Below are positions 43,093-50,242 of a stretch of DNA of 64,000 nt, in pieces. Made by a program: the position numbers and the translations under genes. This stretch comes from a virus. Each line of letters starts with the position of its first letter. The stretch's first letter is position 1. The notes under the pieces were generated by a model. It was not told the origin of the DNA, did no database searches, and was given only the letters and a program-made list of their open reading frames with translations. The DNA lies in the IMG/VR virus record IMGVR_UViG_3300035665_000001, positions 124,001 through 188,000 of that record; one strand, written 5' to 3'.

Positions 43093-43386
43093 TTATGACC
43101 CAGTAAAATAACCCATTTCATCTTCATCACCATCATATTCTTCATTACCATAATTTTCTTCATCTGCAAGATCTTCTAAGATTTCTTGTAGATTATATTG
43201 TGTATCAGAAATTTTTTCTGAAATTTTTTGATATTCAAAATCATCAATATCATCAATAATGGTATCTAATTGAGTTACTAAATCGTCTAAAGTATTCAAT
43301 AATTGTTCAATAATATGTTCGTCTTTAATTGTTTCTGCTTCTAATGAGATTTCTGCCAAAGTTGATTTAATGGTTGCAATAGTCAT
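43093..43386 (-). CDS. Acidic helical protein, 97 aa
   Basis: Almost entirely helical and strongly acidic, with a C-terminal Glu/Asp/Gly-rich tail (ENYGNEEYDGDEDEMGYF). It could mimic nucleic acid or act as a small scaffold or chaperone; neither is supported by a motif. The gene is followed by the MBL-fold gene. Confidence 0.65.
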   Translation of the reverse strand: MTIATIKSTLAEISLEAETIKDEHIIEQLLNTLDDLVTQLDTIIDDIDDFEYQKISEKISDTQYNLQEILEDLADEENYGNEEYDGDEDEMGYFTGS

Positions 43387-43427
43387 AAACTGTCTCCAAG
43401 TTTTTATGTTATTTAAAAATAGTTGTT

Positions 43428-43976
43428 TTAAAGACCGATGAGTGGTGGAACATCATCATCGGAATAGTCTGAGTTTGGGTTCATCATATGTTTAATCTGA
43501 TCTAAAATCTCTTTTTGAGTCCCTTTTATACCTGGTTGATCCATATTTAAATTGTTGATGGTTACTGATTTTATTTCAAGTTTCTGTTTTTCAATTTCCA
43601 TTTTCTCTTTTTGTAGAGTGAAATTCAAAAGAGCCTTCGATGCGTCACTAGCATTTCCCAATGCTTGTTGTGCTACCTCCGAAATTCTCGCAGCAGATTT
43701 ATCATCAATTTTACCCATAATTTCAATTAATTCATCATGATCGTTTAAACTTTTTTGTGCTACTTTCATTAGAATTATTTTTGAAAAATCTGCAAGACCA
43801 AGATCTGTTTCCATTGCTCGAAACATTGAAATATCTTGATCCGTAATCAATGAAGAGGAATAAATGGGTTGGTTTGTCAAAGGATTTATAGAAACTACTG
43901 ATTCTTCAATTTTTTTATCGTCAACTATATTATCGATATTGAGCATCTTTGATAATTTCTTACTTACTATATCCAA
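43428..43976 (-). CDS. terS: Terminase small subunit-like (gp16-like), 182 aa
   Basis: The start is a TTG at 43976 (DIVSKKLSKML), seven bases after AAGGAG; a longer frame overruns the late promoter. The helical core (ARISEVAQQALGNASDASKA, LNFTLQKEKMEIEKQKLE) and the end (GTQKEILDQIKHMMN) follow the order of T4 gp16 ([30 protein letters not shown]), and the length is similar (gp16 is 164). It would recognise phage DNA and stimulate the gp17-type motor, whose middle piece is encoded 1.4 kb upstream on the same strand. Confidence 0.65.
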   Translation of the reverse strand: MDIVSKKLSKMLNIDNIVDDKKIEESVVSINPLTNQPIYSSSLITDQDISMFRAMETDLGLADFSKIILMKVAQKSLNDHDELIEIMGKIDDKSAARISEVAQQALGNASDASKALLNFTLQKEKMEIEKQKLEIKSVTINNLNMDQPGIKGTQKEILDQIKHMMNPNSDYSDDDVPPLIGL

Positions 43977-44008
43977 AATGAATCTCCTTTTTATTGTTAT
44001 AAAATACC

Positions 44009-44017
44009 TATTTATCC
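44009..44017 (-). promoter_or_regulatory. Late promoter box
   Basis: GGATAAATA on the minus strand, 33 bases before the TTG start of the small terminase-like gene. A TATAAT (44031-44036) lies just upstream of it. Confidence 0.65.
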
Positions 44018-44115
44018 AAAATACAAAACCATTATACAAAAAATATTTATTTTTTTGCGTTTATTATTTTAAAAAATAATCATTAACGTCAACATATAGT
44101 AAATTTTGTGGGACG

Positions 44116-45351
44116 GTGCTTTTTTGTAAAATAGGTAAAAACAACGTGTGGTTACACTGGAAAAAATATATGAAATCCGATAATTCAATCAGCTATCATT
44201 ATGTTTACAAAATTACAAATATTAATCCTCCTGATGAAAAAAAGTATTACATTGGTGTTAGAACAACCAAAAATAGAACACCTCAAGAGGATAGTAGTTA
44301 CATGGGATCATCAAAACATTTAAAATCCGCGATTAAAAAACAAGGAAAACAACATTTTTTTAAGGAAATATTATCTACTTGGAATTCAAGGGATGAAGCA
44401 AATGTAGAAGAAATAAGATTACATTCATTGTACTCAGTTTCGAGTAATGTCGAATATTACAATATGGCAGAAGCTGTAAGTGTTGGGTTTTGTACATACG
44501 GAAATGTTCCCGTTATCGATACAAATACGGGTAAAACACTTTCAGTGTCGTTAAAAAATTTTAATGAAACTTGTCATTATGTAACAAATTCAAAAGGTTG
44601 GGTATCTGTTATTGATACCCGAACAAATGAAACTACAAGAGTAACAGTGGAAAATTATCATCGATATGGATATTATAAGTGTATCAACACAGGTACCTTA
44701 GTGGTTATTGATACTCGAGACAAAAAGCGAAAAAAAGTGTCGGTAGAAGATTATTACAAACACGAACATTTTGAATGTTTGAGTGTGGGAAAATTAACGG
44801 TTAAAGATACTCGCACAAACAAACTAGTTAAAGTTTCAGTTGATGATTACTATAGATATGATTATTTTCAACATCCCTTCATAGGTCAAGTTACAGTAAT
44901 TGATACACGTGATGGAACAGTGAAAAATGTAAGTAGAGAAGAATTTTTAAATAATAATCATTTTGTTTCACCCTCAAAAGGTAGAGTCAGTGTTATCGAT
45001 TTGCGAGATGGTGTTAAAAAAATGGTTTCACAAGATGAATATCAAAATAATGAGTATTTCGTTTCTCCTGTCAAAGGGTTAGTTACAGTTATTGATACTC
45101 GTGATGGAGTAACTAAAAATGTCACGAGAATGGAATATCAAAGCACCGATAATTATATTTCGGTGGCAAGTAAAAAAGTGAATATTTACAATGCCTCACA
45201 TGAGTTAAAATATACCATTTGGGGAAAATTTAGAGAAACCTGTGTCAAACTAAAAATCCCTGCGAGATTATTTAAAGAATCGTGTAACAATAACTCAAAA
45301 CCCATTGTACACAAAAAATTTAATGGTTGGTATGCGATTGAAGTAAAATAA
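44116..45351 (+). CDS. GIY-YIG homing endonuclease with seven tandem repeats, 411 aa
   Basis: The catalytic domain spans about residues 28-120: YHYVYKITN (GIY half), KYYIGVRTTK (YIG half), YMGSSKHLKSAIKKQG, FFKEIL and a Glu in NVEEIRLH. Seven repeats of ~32 residues follow, each reading V-x-V-I-D-T-R-(D/T)-G/N and ending in a phenylalanine/tyrosine plus S-x-G, presumably the DNA-binding linker. The last ~60 residues look like a DNA-binding helix module. The true start may be the ATG at 44170. It is convergent with, and six bases from, the middle terminase piece, consistent with a role in spreading that split-intein locus. Confidence 0.85.
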   Translation: MLFCKIGKNNVWLHWKKYMKSDNSISYHYVYKITNINPPDEKKYYIGVRTTKNRTPQEDSSYMGSSKHLKSAIKKQGKQHFFKEILSTWNSRDEANVEEIRLHSLYSVSSNVEYYNMAEAVSVGFCTYGNVPVIDTNTGKTLSVSLKNFNETCHYVTNSKGWVSVIDTRTNETTRVTVENYHRYGYYKCINTGTLVVIDTRDKKRKKVSVEDYYKHEHFECLSVGKLTVKDTRTNKLVKVSVDDYYRYDYFQHPFIGQVTVIDTRDGTVKNVSREEFLNNNHFVSPSKGRVSVIDLRDGVKKMVSQDEYQNNEYFVSPVKGLVTVIDTRDGVTKNVTRMEYQSTDNYISVASKKVNIYNASHELKYTIWGKFRETCVKLKIPARLFKESCNNNSKPIVHKKFNGWYAIEVK

Positions 45352-45357
45352 TCCAGC

Positions 45358-46074
45358 TTATTGGTATTCATCCCCATAGTACAAATCCTGAATATCGATT
45401 TCTCTGATTTCACCTGTTTTTTTGTTTCTAATAGTAATCTGTGTTTTACCATCCAGACAGTAAACAAATTTTAGCGATTTACCCCTAGCTGCGTTCGCAG
45501 TTGTAGCTTCCGCAATGATACGCATACCATTATCAAATTCTACCGAGGTTTCATTGTTCTTAATCATCCCAGGTTTTAACCAGTTTGGAGCAGAATAATA
45601 CATATCTTTTATTCGCTTCAATACTTCAACAGAATGTGCTTGTTTGTGAGCAACAATTAAAATATCCCCTTTTGCTACAGGAAAACATGCTTCATAAAGT
45701 AAATAAAAAGCACCAATGGTTGTATTATGACTGAGAATGCCATTCGTATAATATCGATGATCTTCACTTTCTACCGAAAGGTCATACATAGGTGTTGATT
45801 CGATTGTTTTCTTTACAGAAATTATTTTTTCTAATCCATCTTCTGTTACAATGAAATCATCAACGGTTAAATCTTTTACAAAAATTGAATTGTAATTACT
45901 ATCAAAAACAATATGATTATCTGCACATTCCAATATGTGATTTTCAGTAATCACTTCCCATACACAATAATCAACGGTCTTATTACTACCAATTATTTTT
46001 TGAAATCCCGTGTCTGTATTTACTGACCACCCATCAACTAAAAGTTGTTCAATAAATTTTTGTTTTTCATTCAT
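45358..46074 (-). CDS. terL: Terminase large subunit, middle piece between two split inteins
   Basis: From M1 (46074) the first ~117 residues are a C-intein (GFQKIIG; LECADNHIVF; MYDLSVESEDHRYYTNGILS then terminal His-Asn). An extein of 88 residues starts TTIGAFYLLYE, completing Walker A, and includes VAHKQAHSVEVLKRIKD and EATTANAARGKSLKFVY, which aligns with T4 gp17 just before Walker B. Then CLDGKTQITI begins a 33-residue N-intein that ends the protein. ATG 46110 would be almost leaderless from the -10 box at 46123, so 46074 with GGA upstream is preferred. The product is useless without trans-splicing at both ends. Confidence 0.9.
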   Translation of the reverse strand: MNEKQKFIEQLLVDGWSVNTDTGFQKIIGSNKTVDYCVWEVITENHILECADNHIVFDSNYNSIFVKDLTVDDFIVTEDGLEKIISVKKTIESTPMYDLSVESEDHRYYTNGILSHNTTIGAFYLLYEACFPVAKGDILIVAHKQAHSVEVLKRIKDMYYSAPNWLKPGMIKNNETSVEFDNGMRIIAEATTANAARGKSLKFVYCLDGKTQITIRNKKTGEIREIDIQDLYYGDEYQ

Positions 46075-46122
46075 ACTGTATCCATTAAGTTTTTCACAAT
46101 TCAAAATCATCGATTATTTCTA

Positions 46123-46128
46123 ATTATA
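46123..46128 (-). promoter_or_regulatory. Early-type -10 box for the terminase middle piece
   Basis: Minus strand CAATTGTATAATTAG, about 50 bases before the ATG at 46074. Confidence 0.5.
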
Positions 46129-46240
46129 CAATTGGTTGTGAAATAATTACAAAAACAGTCAAATTTTTTTGATGATTAGCTATCAAATATCTATACCACA
46201 TCGGTAAAAGTTTGATGACTTATGGTTGGGGTTGTCAATT

Positions 46241-46266
46241 ACCCCAACCTAAAGGTCGGGGTTTTT
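46241..46266 (+). terminator. Terminator fused to a late promoter
   Basis: ACCCCAACC pairs with GGTCGGGGT (one mismatch) around TAAA, followed by T5 that opens the late promoter module. The same arrangement occurs at 32002. Confidence 0.7.
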
Positions 46267-46286
46267 CGGCAGAGCGAGGATAAATA
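46262..46286 (+). promoter_or_regulatory. Late promoter with shared upstream element
   Basis: TTTTTCGGCAGAGCGA followed by GGATAAATA, 33 bases before the adhesin start at 46319. Confidence 0.75.
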
Positions 46287-46318
46287 TCAATATGGTTCAC
46301 TTTAAATGGGTGGTAACA

Positions 46319-47086
46319 ATGATTAAAGATATTATAGTTGGTTCAAGTAGTTATACAGGTGTTCCTGCAACTGGTGCACAAATTACGTTCACAACACCTG
46401 GAACTTATACGTGGATATGTCCATCCAATGTAACTACGGTTTGTGCAGTTGCCATTGGTGGTGGTGGTAGTAGTGGAGCATACTATACTGGTGGTGCTGG
46501 TGGTGGATTATCTTATTTAAACAATATCGCTGTAACGCCAGGTCAATCTTATACCGTAGGTGCAGGTGGTATCGGTTCAGGTGGTATCGGTTGTATTGCA
46601 GGTGGTATCGGTTCAGGTGGTATCGGTTGTATTGCAGGTGGTATCGGTTCAGGTGGTATCGGTTGTATTGCAGGTGGGAATAGTTCAGTATTTGGTATGG
46701 TAGCTGGTGGAGGTGGTGGAAATAGTGCCCCTGGTTATAATAATGCACCACCACAAGGTGGTTATGATAATGCGGGAACTAGCGGGAGATCACCATACAA
46801 CTACTCTACTAACAGTTCAATTTACAACGTAGGTGGTGCTGGTGCTGGTGGTACTGGCATTTTTGGTGGAACAGGTGGTGGAACAGGTGGTGGAACAGGT
46901 GGTTTGCCTGGCGGTATAGATAACTCCAATAATACAACTACTATCAGTGGTTCGGTTGGTATTGGTGGTGGTGGCGGATCAGGGTGTGGATATGACTATA
47001 TAGATTCAAAAGGTGGGAATGGAGCAGTTAGAATAATTTGGGGTTCTGGTAGAGCTTTTCCTAATACAAATACGGAGGATTTATAA
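46319..47086 (+). CDS. Glycine-rich adhesin with internal tandem repeats, 255 aa
   Basis: The ATG at 46319 gives the shared MIKDIIVGSSS tag; the frame is open nine codons further upstream. After a beta strand (TFTTPGTYTWICPSNVTTVC) comes a Gly-rich tip with three perfect 12-residue repeats (GGIGSGGIGCIA) and three short GGTG units. The end GNGAVRIIWGSGRAFPNT matches the adhesin at 18566. It lacks that protein's discoidin-like domain. Its stop overlaps the next start as TAATG. Confidence 0.85.
   Translation: MIKDIIVGSSSYTGVPATGAQITFTTPGTYTWICPSNVTTVCAVAIGGGGSSGAYYTGGAGGGLSYLNNIAVTPGQSYTVGAGGIGSGGIGCIAGGIGSGGIGCIAGGIGSGGIGCIAGGNSSVFGMVAGGGGGNSAPGYNNAPPQGGYDNAGTSGRSPYNYSTNSSIYNVGGAGAGGTGIFGGTGGGTGGGTGGLPGGIDNSNNTTTISGSVGIGGGGGSGCGYDYIDSKGGNGAVRIIWGSGRAFPNTNTEDL
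46565..46672 (+). repeat. Three tandem 36-bp repeats inside an adhesin gene
   Basis: Three identical in-frame units (46565-46600, 46601-46636, 46637-46672) each contain two GGTGGTATCGGTT halves. They encode GGIGSGGIGCIA three times. Perfect identity implies recent expansion by slippage. Confidence 0.95.
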
Positions 47087-47379
47087 TGAAAATGTATATT
47101 GAACTTAAAGATGGAGTTATTCACAATCATCCTATTTTGGAAGATAATTTAATTCATTTAGGCTTTGATATTAATAACTTACCAAATAATTATGTTGAGT
47201 TTGTTAGAGATGATTATTCCATTTCATCCACAAAATTAAAAGCTGGACAATGGTTGGAATATTATGCAGAATATAATGAAGCAAATAAAATAGTGTATGA
47301 ATATTCTATAGTTATGGGTGAGGCTATTCCTGCAGATCCAAATATGTTTCCTCCAGGGTTACTGATTGGTCGTGAATAG
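47086..47379 (+). CDS. Small adhesin-linked protein, 97 aa
   Basis: This is a paralog of the 19807-20091 product, with the same TAATG coupling to an upstream glycine-rich adhesin. Shared features are M-MYIE, DGVIH-HPIL-DNL, LPxNYVxxxRDD and GQWLEY. The repeated pairing suggests a dedicated chaperone or subunit. Confidence 0.8.
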   Translation: MKMYIELKDGVIHNHPILEDNLIHLGFDINNLPNNYVEFVRDDYSISSTKLKAGQWLEYYAEYNEANKIVYEYSIVMGEAIPADPNMFPPGLLIGRE

Positions 47380-47412
47380 TTTAGGGTGGTGAAGTAATTT
47401 TTTTTTTAATCA

Positions 47413-47419
47413 TAAATAA
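47413..47419 (+). promoter_or_regulatory. Possible weak late box
   Basis: ATAAATA (in AATCATAAATAATTC) about 30 bases before the LamG adhesin at 47449; the preceding base context departs from the GATAAATA consensus. Confidence 0.35.
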
Positions 47420-47448
47420 TTCAAATCGGGTAAATTAGAGGGTATGTT

Positions 47449-50082
47449 ATGATTAAGGATATTATATTAGGTTCATCAGAAACATTGACATCGACAGGCA
47501 GTGGTTCTGGTGATTCAAATTGGGATAAGGTAAGTTTATTATTAACCGGAAACAGTTTGTTAGATAGTAGTTTGTCAAACAATACTGTTTCTATTGTAGG
47601 CAACACGACTACATCATCTACACAGAAAAAATACAATAACACTAGTATTTATTTTGATGGTAGTGGTGATGAACTGTATGTTTCAAAAACAACTAGTCAG
47701 TTGATTGGACTATCAAATGATTTTACTGTTGAATTATGGTATTATGCTGATGGTAATCAATCTGCGTGGACGGGTATTATAAACAACTATCAAAGTGGTG
47801 GTTGGGGTTCAAATTCTAGTTGGTGGCTTGGATATGATGGTTCAGGTAGTAATGTACAAATTGGTGTAAAAACGGATTCTTCTCAAACATCAACTACACC
47901 AGTAAATGTTTCAGTTAATACATGGCATCATATTGCGTTTGTGCGTTATGGAAACAATTATACCATGTATCTTGATGGTGTTGGTGTAGGAACAGTTACT
48001 AATTCGGGTACGATAGTAGATACCAGCACAAAATTGGAAATTGGTGCCTGGGGTAATAATGTATATAATGTTAAAGCTTATATGAGTGACATTAGAATTA
48101 CAAAAGGTGTTGCTAGATATACTACAACATTTACACCACCTATTTCATCATTACCAACAGCAGCATTTGTTGCGACATTAGCAACACCAGCTTCCGATCC
48201 TAATACATCTAAATATGTTACTCTCCTATTAAATGGTGAGGGAACAAATGGATCTCAAAACAATACGTTTATTGATTCATCCTCTAATAACGCAACCGTC
48301 ACTAAATATGGTGATGTTACTCAAGGTTCATTTGGACCATTTGGTAATTCGTGGAGTGTTTATCTTGATGGTGCTGGGGATGATTTATATATACCTACTT
48401 CTTATGGTATTGGAGTTGGAGATTTTACTGTTGAAGCCTGGGGATATTTAAATGTACTATCTTCATGGAGTGATATTATCTGTTTTATTGGTAGTACATC
48501 ATGGGGATTAACCACGAATAACGGTGATATTGGTGCTTATAACATTGGTATAAACACATCGGGCACTATAATACCTACAAATTCATGGAACCATTTATCA
48601 ATTACGAGACAATCGGGTACAGTTAGATTATTTTTAAATGGTAGTCTTATAGGATCATCCACAAATAACACATCATTGGATAATACAAGTGTTAGAATTG
48701 GTGCCTGGGTATCATCTGGTACTGAAAACTGGAACGGTTATATTTCAAATCTTAGAGTAGTAAAAGGTACTGCACTTTATACCTCTAATTTTACTCCACC
48801 AACATCACCTTTAACAGCAGTTTTGGGAACAGTATTGTTGACTTGTCAATCAAATTGGATAAAAGATAATTCAGTCAATAATGTAACAATAACAGTAAAT
48901 GGTGATACTAAAGTAGTTAAAGATAGTCCTTTTCCTGAAGTTTATGATAAAACTGTTCATGGTGCAAGTGTTTATATACCATCAACGAGTTATTTGTCCA
49001 TACCTACCTTAGCAAATTATGGATTAGATGGGGATTTTACTGTTGAGGCATGGATTTATCCAAATAGTTATTCGACGTACGCCTATATTTTTTCAGTTAC
49101 TAACAATCCTAATGGGTTTGTATTTTATATTAATGGTGGTTATCTTAAAGTTCGAGCATATTATAACACTGATTTATTGTCCGTAACTGCACCACCATTA
49201 AATGTATGGTCTCACGTTGCCGCAACCAGAAGTGGTTCAACACTTAAAATTTTTATAAATGGTGTTCAAATGGGCAGTGTATCCAATTCAACCATTTTTC
49301 CTGCAAATGCTATTAGAGTTGGTGTGGATGGTACTGGTGGTGACTGGAATGGATATATATCAAATTTAAGAGTAGTGAAAGGAAGTGCACTCTATACTAA
49401 CAATTTCACTCCACCATCATCACCACTAAACATCGTTACAAATACATCAGTTTTATTGAAATTCGATAATGCTGGAATTATTGATTCTAGTGGGAAAACT
49501 GATTTAACAACTTATGGAAATGCTCAAATTAGTACAACATCAAAAAAATTTGGTACAGGTGCTATCTACTTTGATGGTAGTGGTGATTATCTAATAACAC
49601 CTCCAATATCAAGTAGTTATTTGATTGACACCACTGTTAACTACACTATAGAATGTTGGGTAAATATTACTGCAAATCCAAATACAGGTTATGGTCCTGT
49701 ATTTGTTTTAAATGGTGGTAGTTCAGGTACAAATGGCATTAGTGTTTGGATTTATAATAGTACCATCAATTTTTGGAATAATGGTTATTCTGCACCATTT
49801 GGTACATCAGGAAGTATTAGTTTTAATACCTGGTACCATATCGCTTATGTAAAAAATGGAACTACACTTACAGGTTATGTGAATGGTATATCTGTTGGAA
49901 CTGCAACTACGGTTACTGCAAACGGTGCTACTAATCAAATATATATTGGTGGAACATCCGCCGGTAAATCGTGGGATGGTAATTATTCATATTTGGGTTA
50001 TATTGATGATTTTAGAATTACTAAAGGAAAAGCTCTTTATACTAGTAATTTTACACCACCCACAACATCATTAACATTATAA
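47449..50082 (+). CDS. LamG-repeat adhesin 2, 877 aa
   Basis: The tag MIKDIILGSSETL is followed by four LamG/concanavalin-like domains of ~200 residues. Each has a YFDGSGD-type strand, an FTVE(L/A)W strand, a WHH(I/V)A strand and a closing SxxRxxKGxALYT-NFTPP. The third domain boundary carries PFPEVYDKTVHGASVY, nearly the same in all three LamG proteins. Likely a receptor-binding tail protein of the same set as 22452 and 50243. Confidence 0.85.
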   Translation: MIKDIILGSSETLTSTGSGSGDSNWDKVSLLLTGNSLLDSSLSNNTVSIVGNTTTSSTQKKYNNTSIYFDGSGDELYVSKTTSQLIGLSNDFTVELWYYADGNQSAWTGIINNYQSGGWGSNSSWWLGYDGSGSNVQIGVKTDSSQTSTTPVNVSVNTWHHIAFVRYGNNYTMYLDGVGVGTVTNSGTIVDTSTKLEIGAWGNNVYNVKAYMSDIRITKGVARYTTTFTPPISSLPTAAFVATLATPASDPNTSKYVTLLLNGEGTNGSQNNTFIDSSSNNATVTKYGDVTQGSFGPFGNSWSVYLDGAGDDLYIPTSYGIGVGDFTVEAWGYLNVLSSWSDIICFIGSTSWGLTTNNGDIGAYNIGINTSGTIIPTNSWNHLSITRQSGTVRLFLNGSLIGSSTNNTSLDNTSVRIGAWVSSGTENWNGYISNLRVVKGTALYTSNFTPPTSPLTAVLGTVLLTCQSNWIKDNSVNNVTITVNGDTKVVKDSPFPEVYDKTVHGASVYIPSTSYLSIPTLANYGLDGDFTVEAWIYPNSYSTYAYIFSVTNNPNGFVFYINGGYLKVRAYYNTDLLSVTAPPLNVWSHVAATRSGSTLKIFINGVQMGSVSNSTIFPANAIRVGVDGTGGDWNGYISNLRVVKGSALYTNNFTPPSSPLNIVTNTSVLLKFDNAGIIDSSGKTDLTTYGNAQISTTSKKFGTGAIYFDGSGDYLITPPISSSYLIDTTVNYTIECWVNITANPNTGYGPVFVLNGGSSGTNGISVWIYNSTINFWNNGYSAPFGTSGSISFNTWYHIAYVKNGTTLTGYVNGISVGTATTVTANGATNQIYIGGTSAGKSWDGNYSYLGYIDDFRITKGKALYTSNFTPPTTSLTL

Positions 50083-50100
50083 TACAAATTTAATCATTTT

Positions 50101-50138
50101 AATCCTATTACATTTTTTTAAGTGTGATAGGATTTTTT
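50101..50138 (+). terminator. Rho-independent terminator
   Basis: AATCCTATTACA pairs with TGTGATAGGATT (one G-T pair) and is followed by T residues. Confidence 0.8.
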
Positions 50139-50200
50139 ACTCTCGCAATTGACTTAAAAACACATACCCTAATTGTGATGAATGTTTCCTATAGGATGAA

Positions 50201-50208
50201 GATAAATA
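50201..50208 (+). promoter_or_regulatory. Late promoter box
   Basis: GATAAATA, 35 bases before the start at 50243. Confidence 0.6.
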
Positions 50209-50242
50209 ACTGTATCGACTAATTACAAATGAGGAGTAATAC

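Noticed and set aside
46565-46672. Possible CRISPR array
   Set aside because: The 36-bp units are directly adjacent without spacers, in frame within a coding gene.
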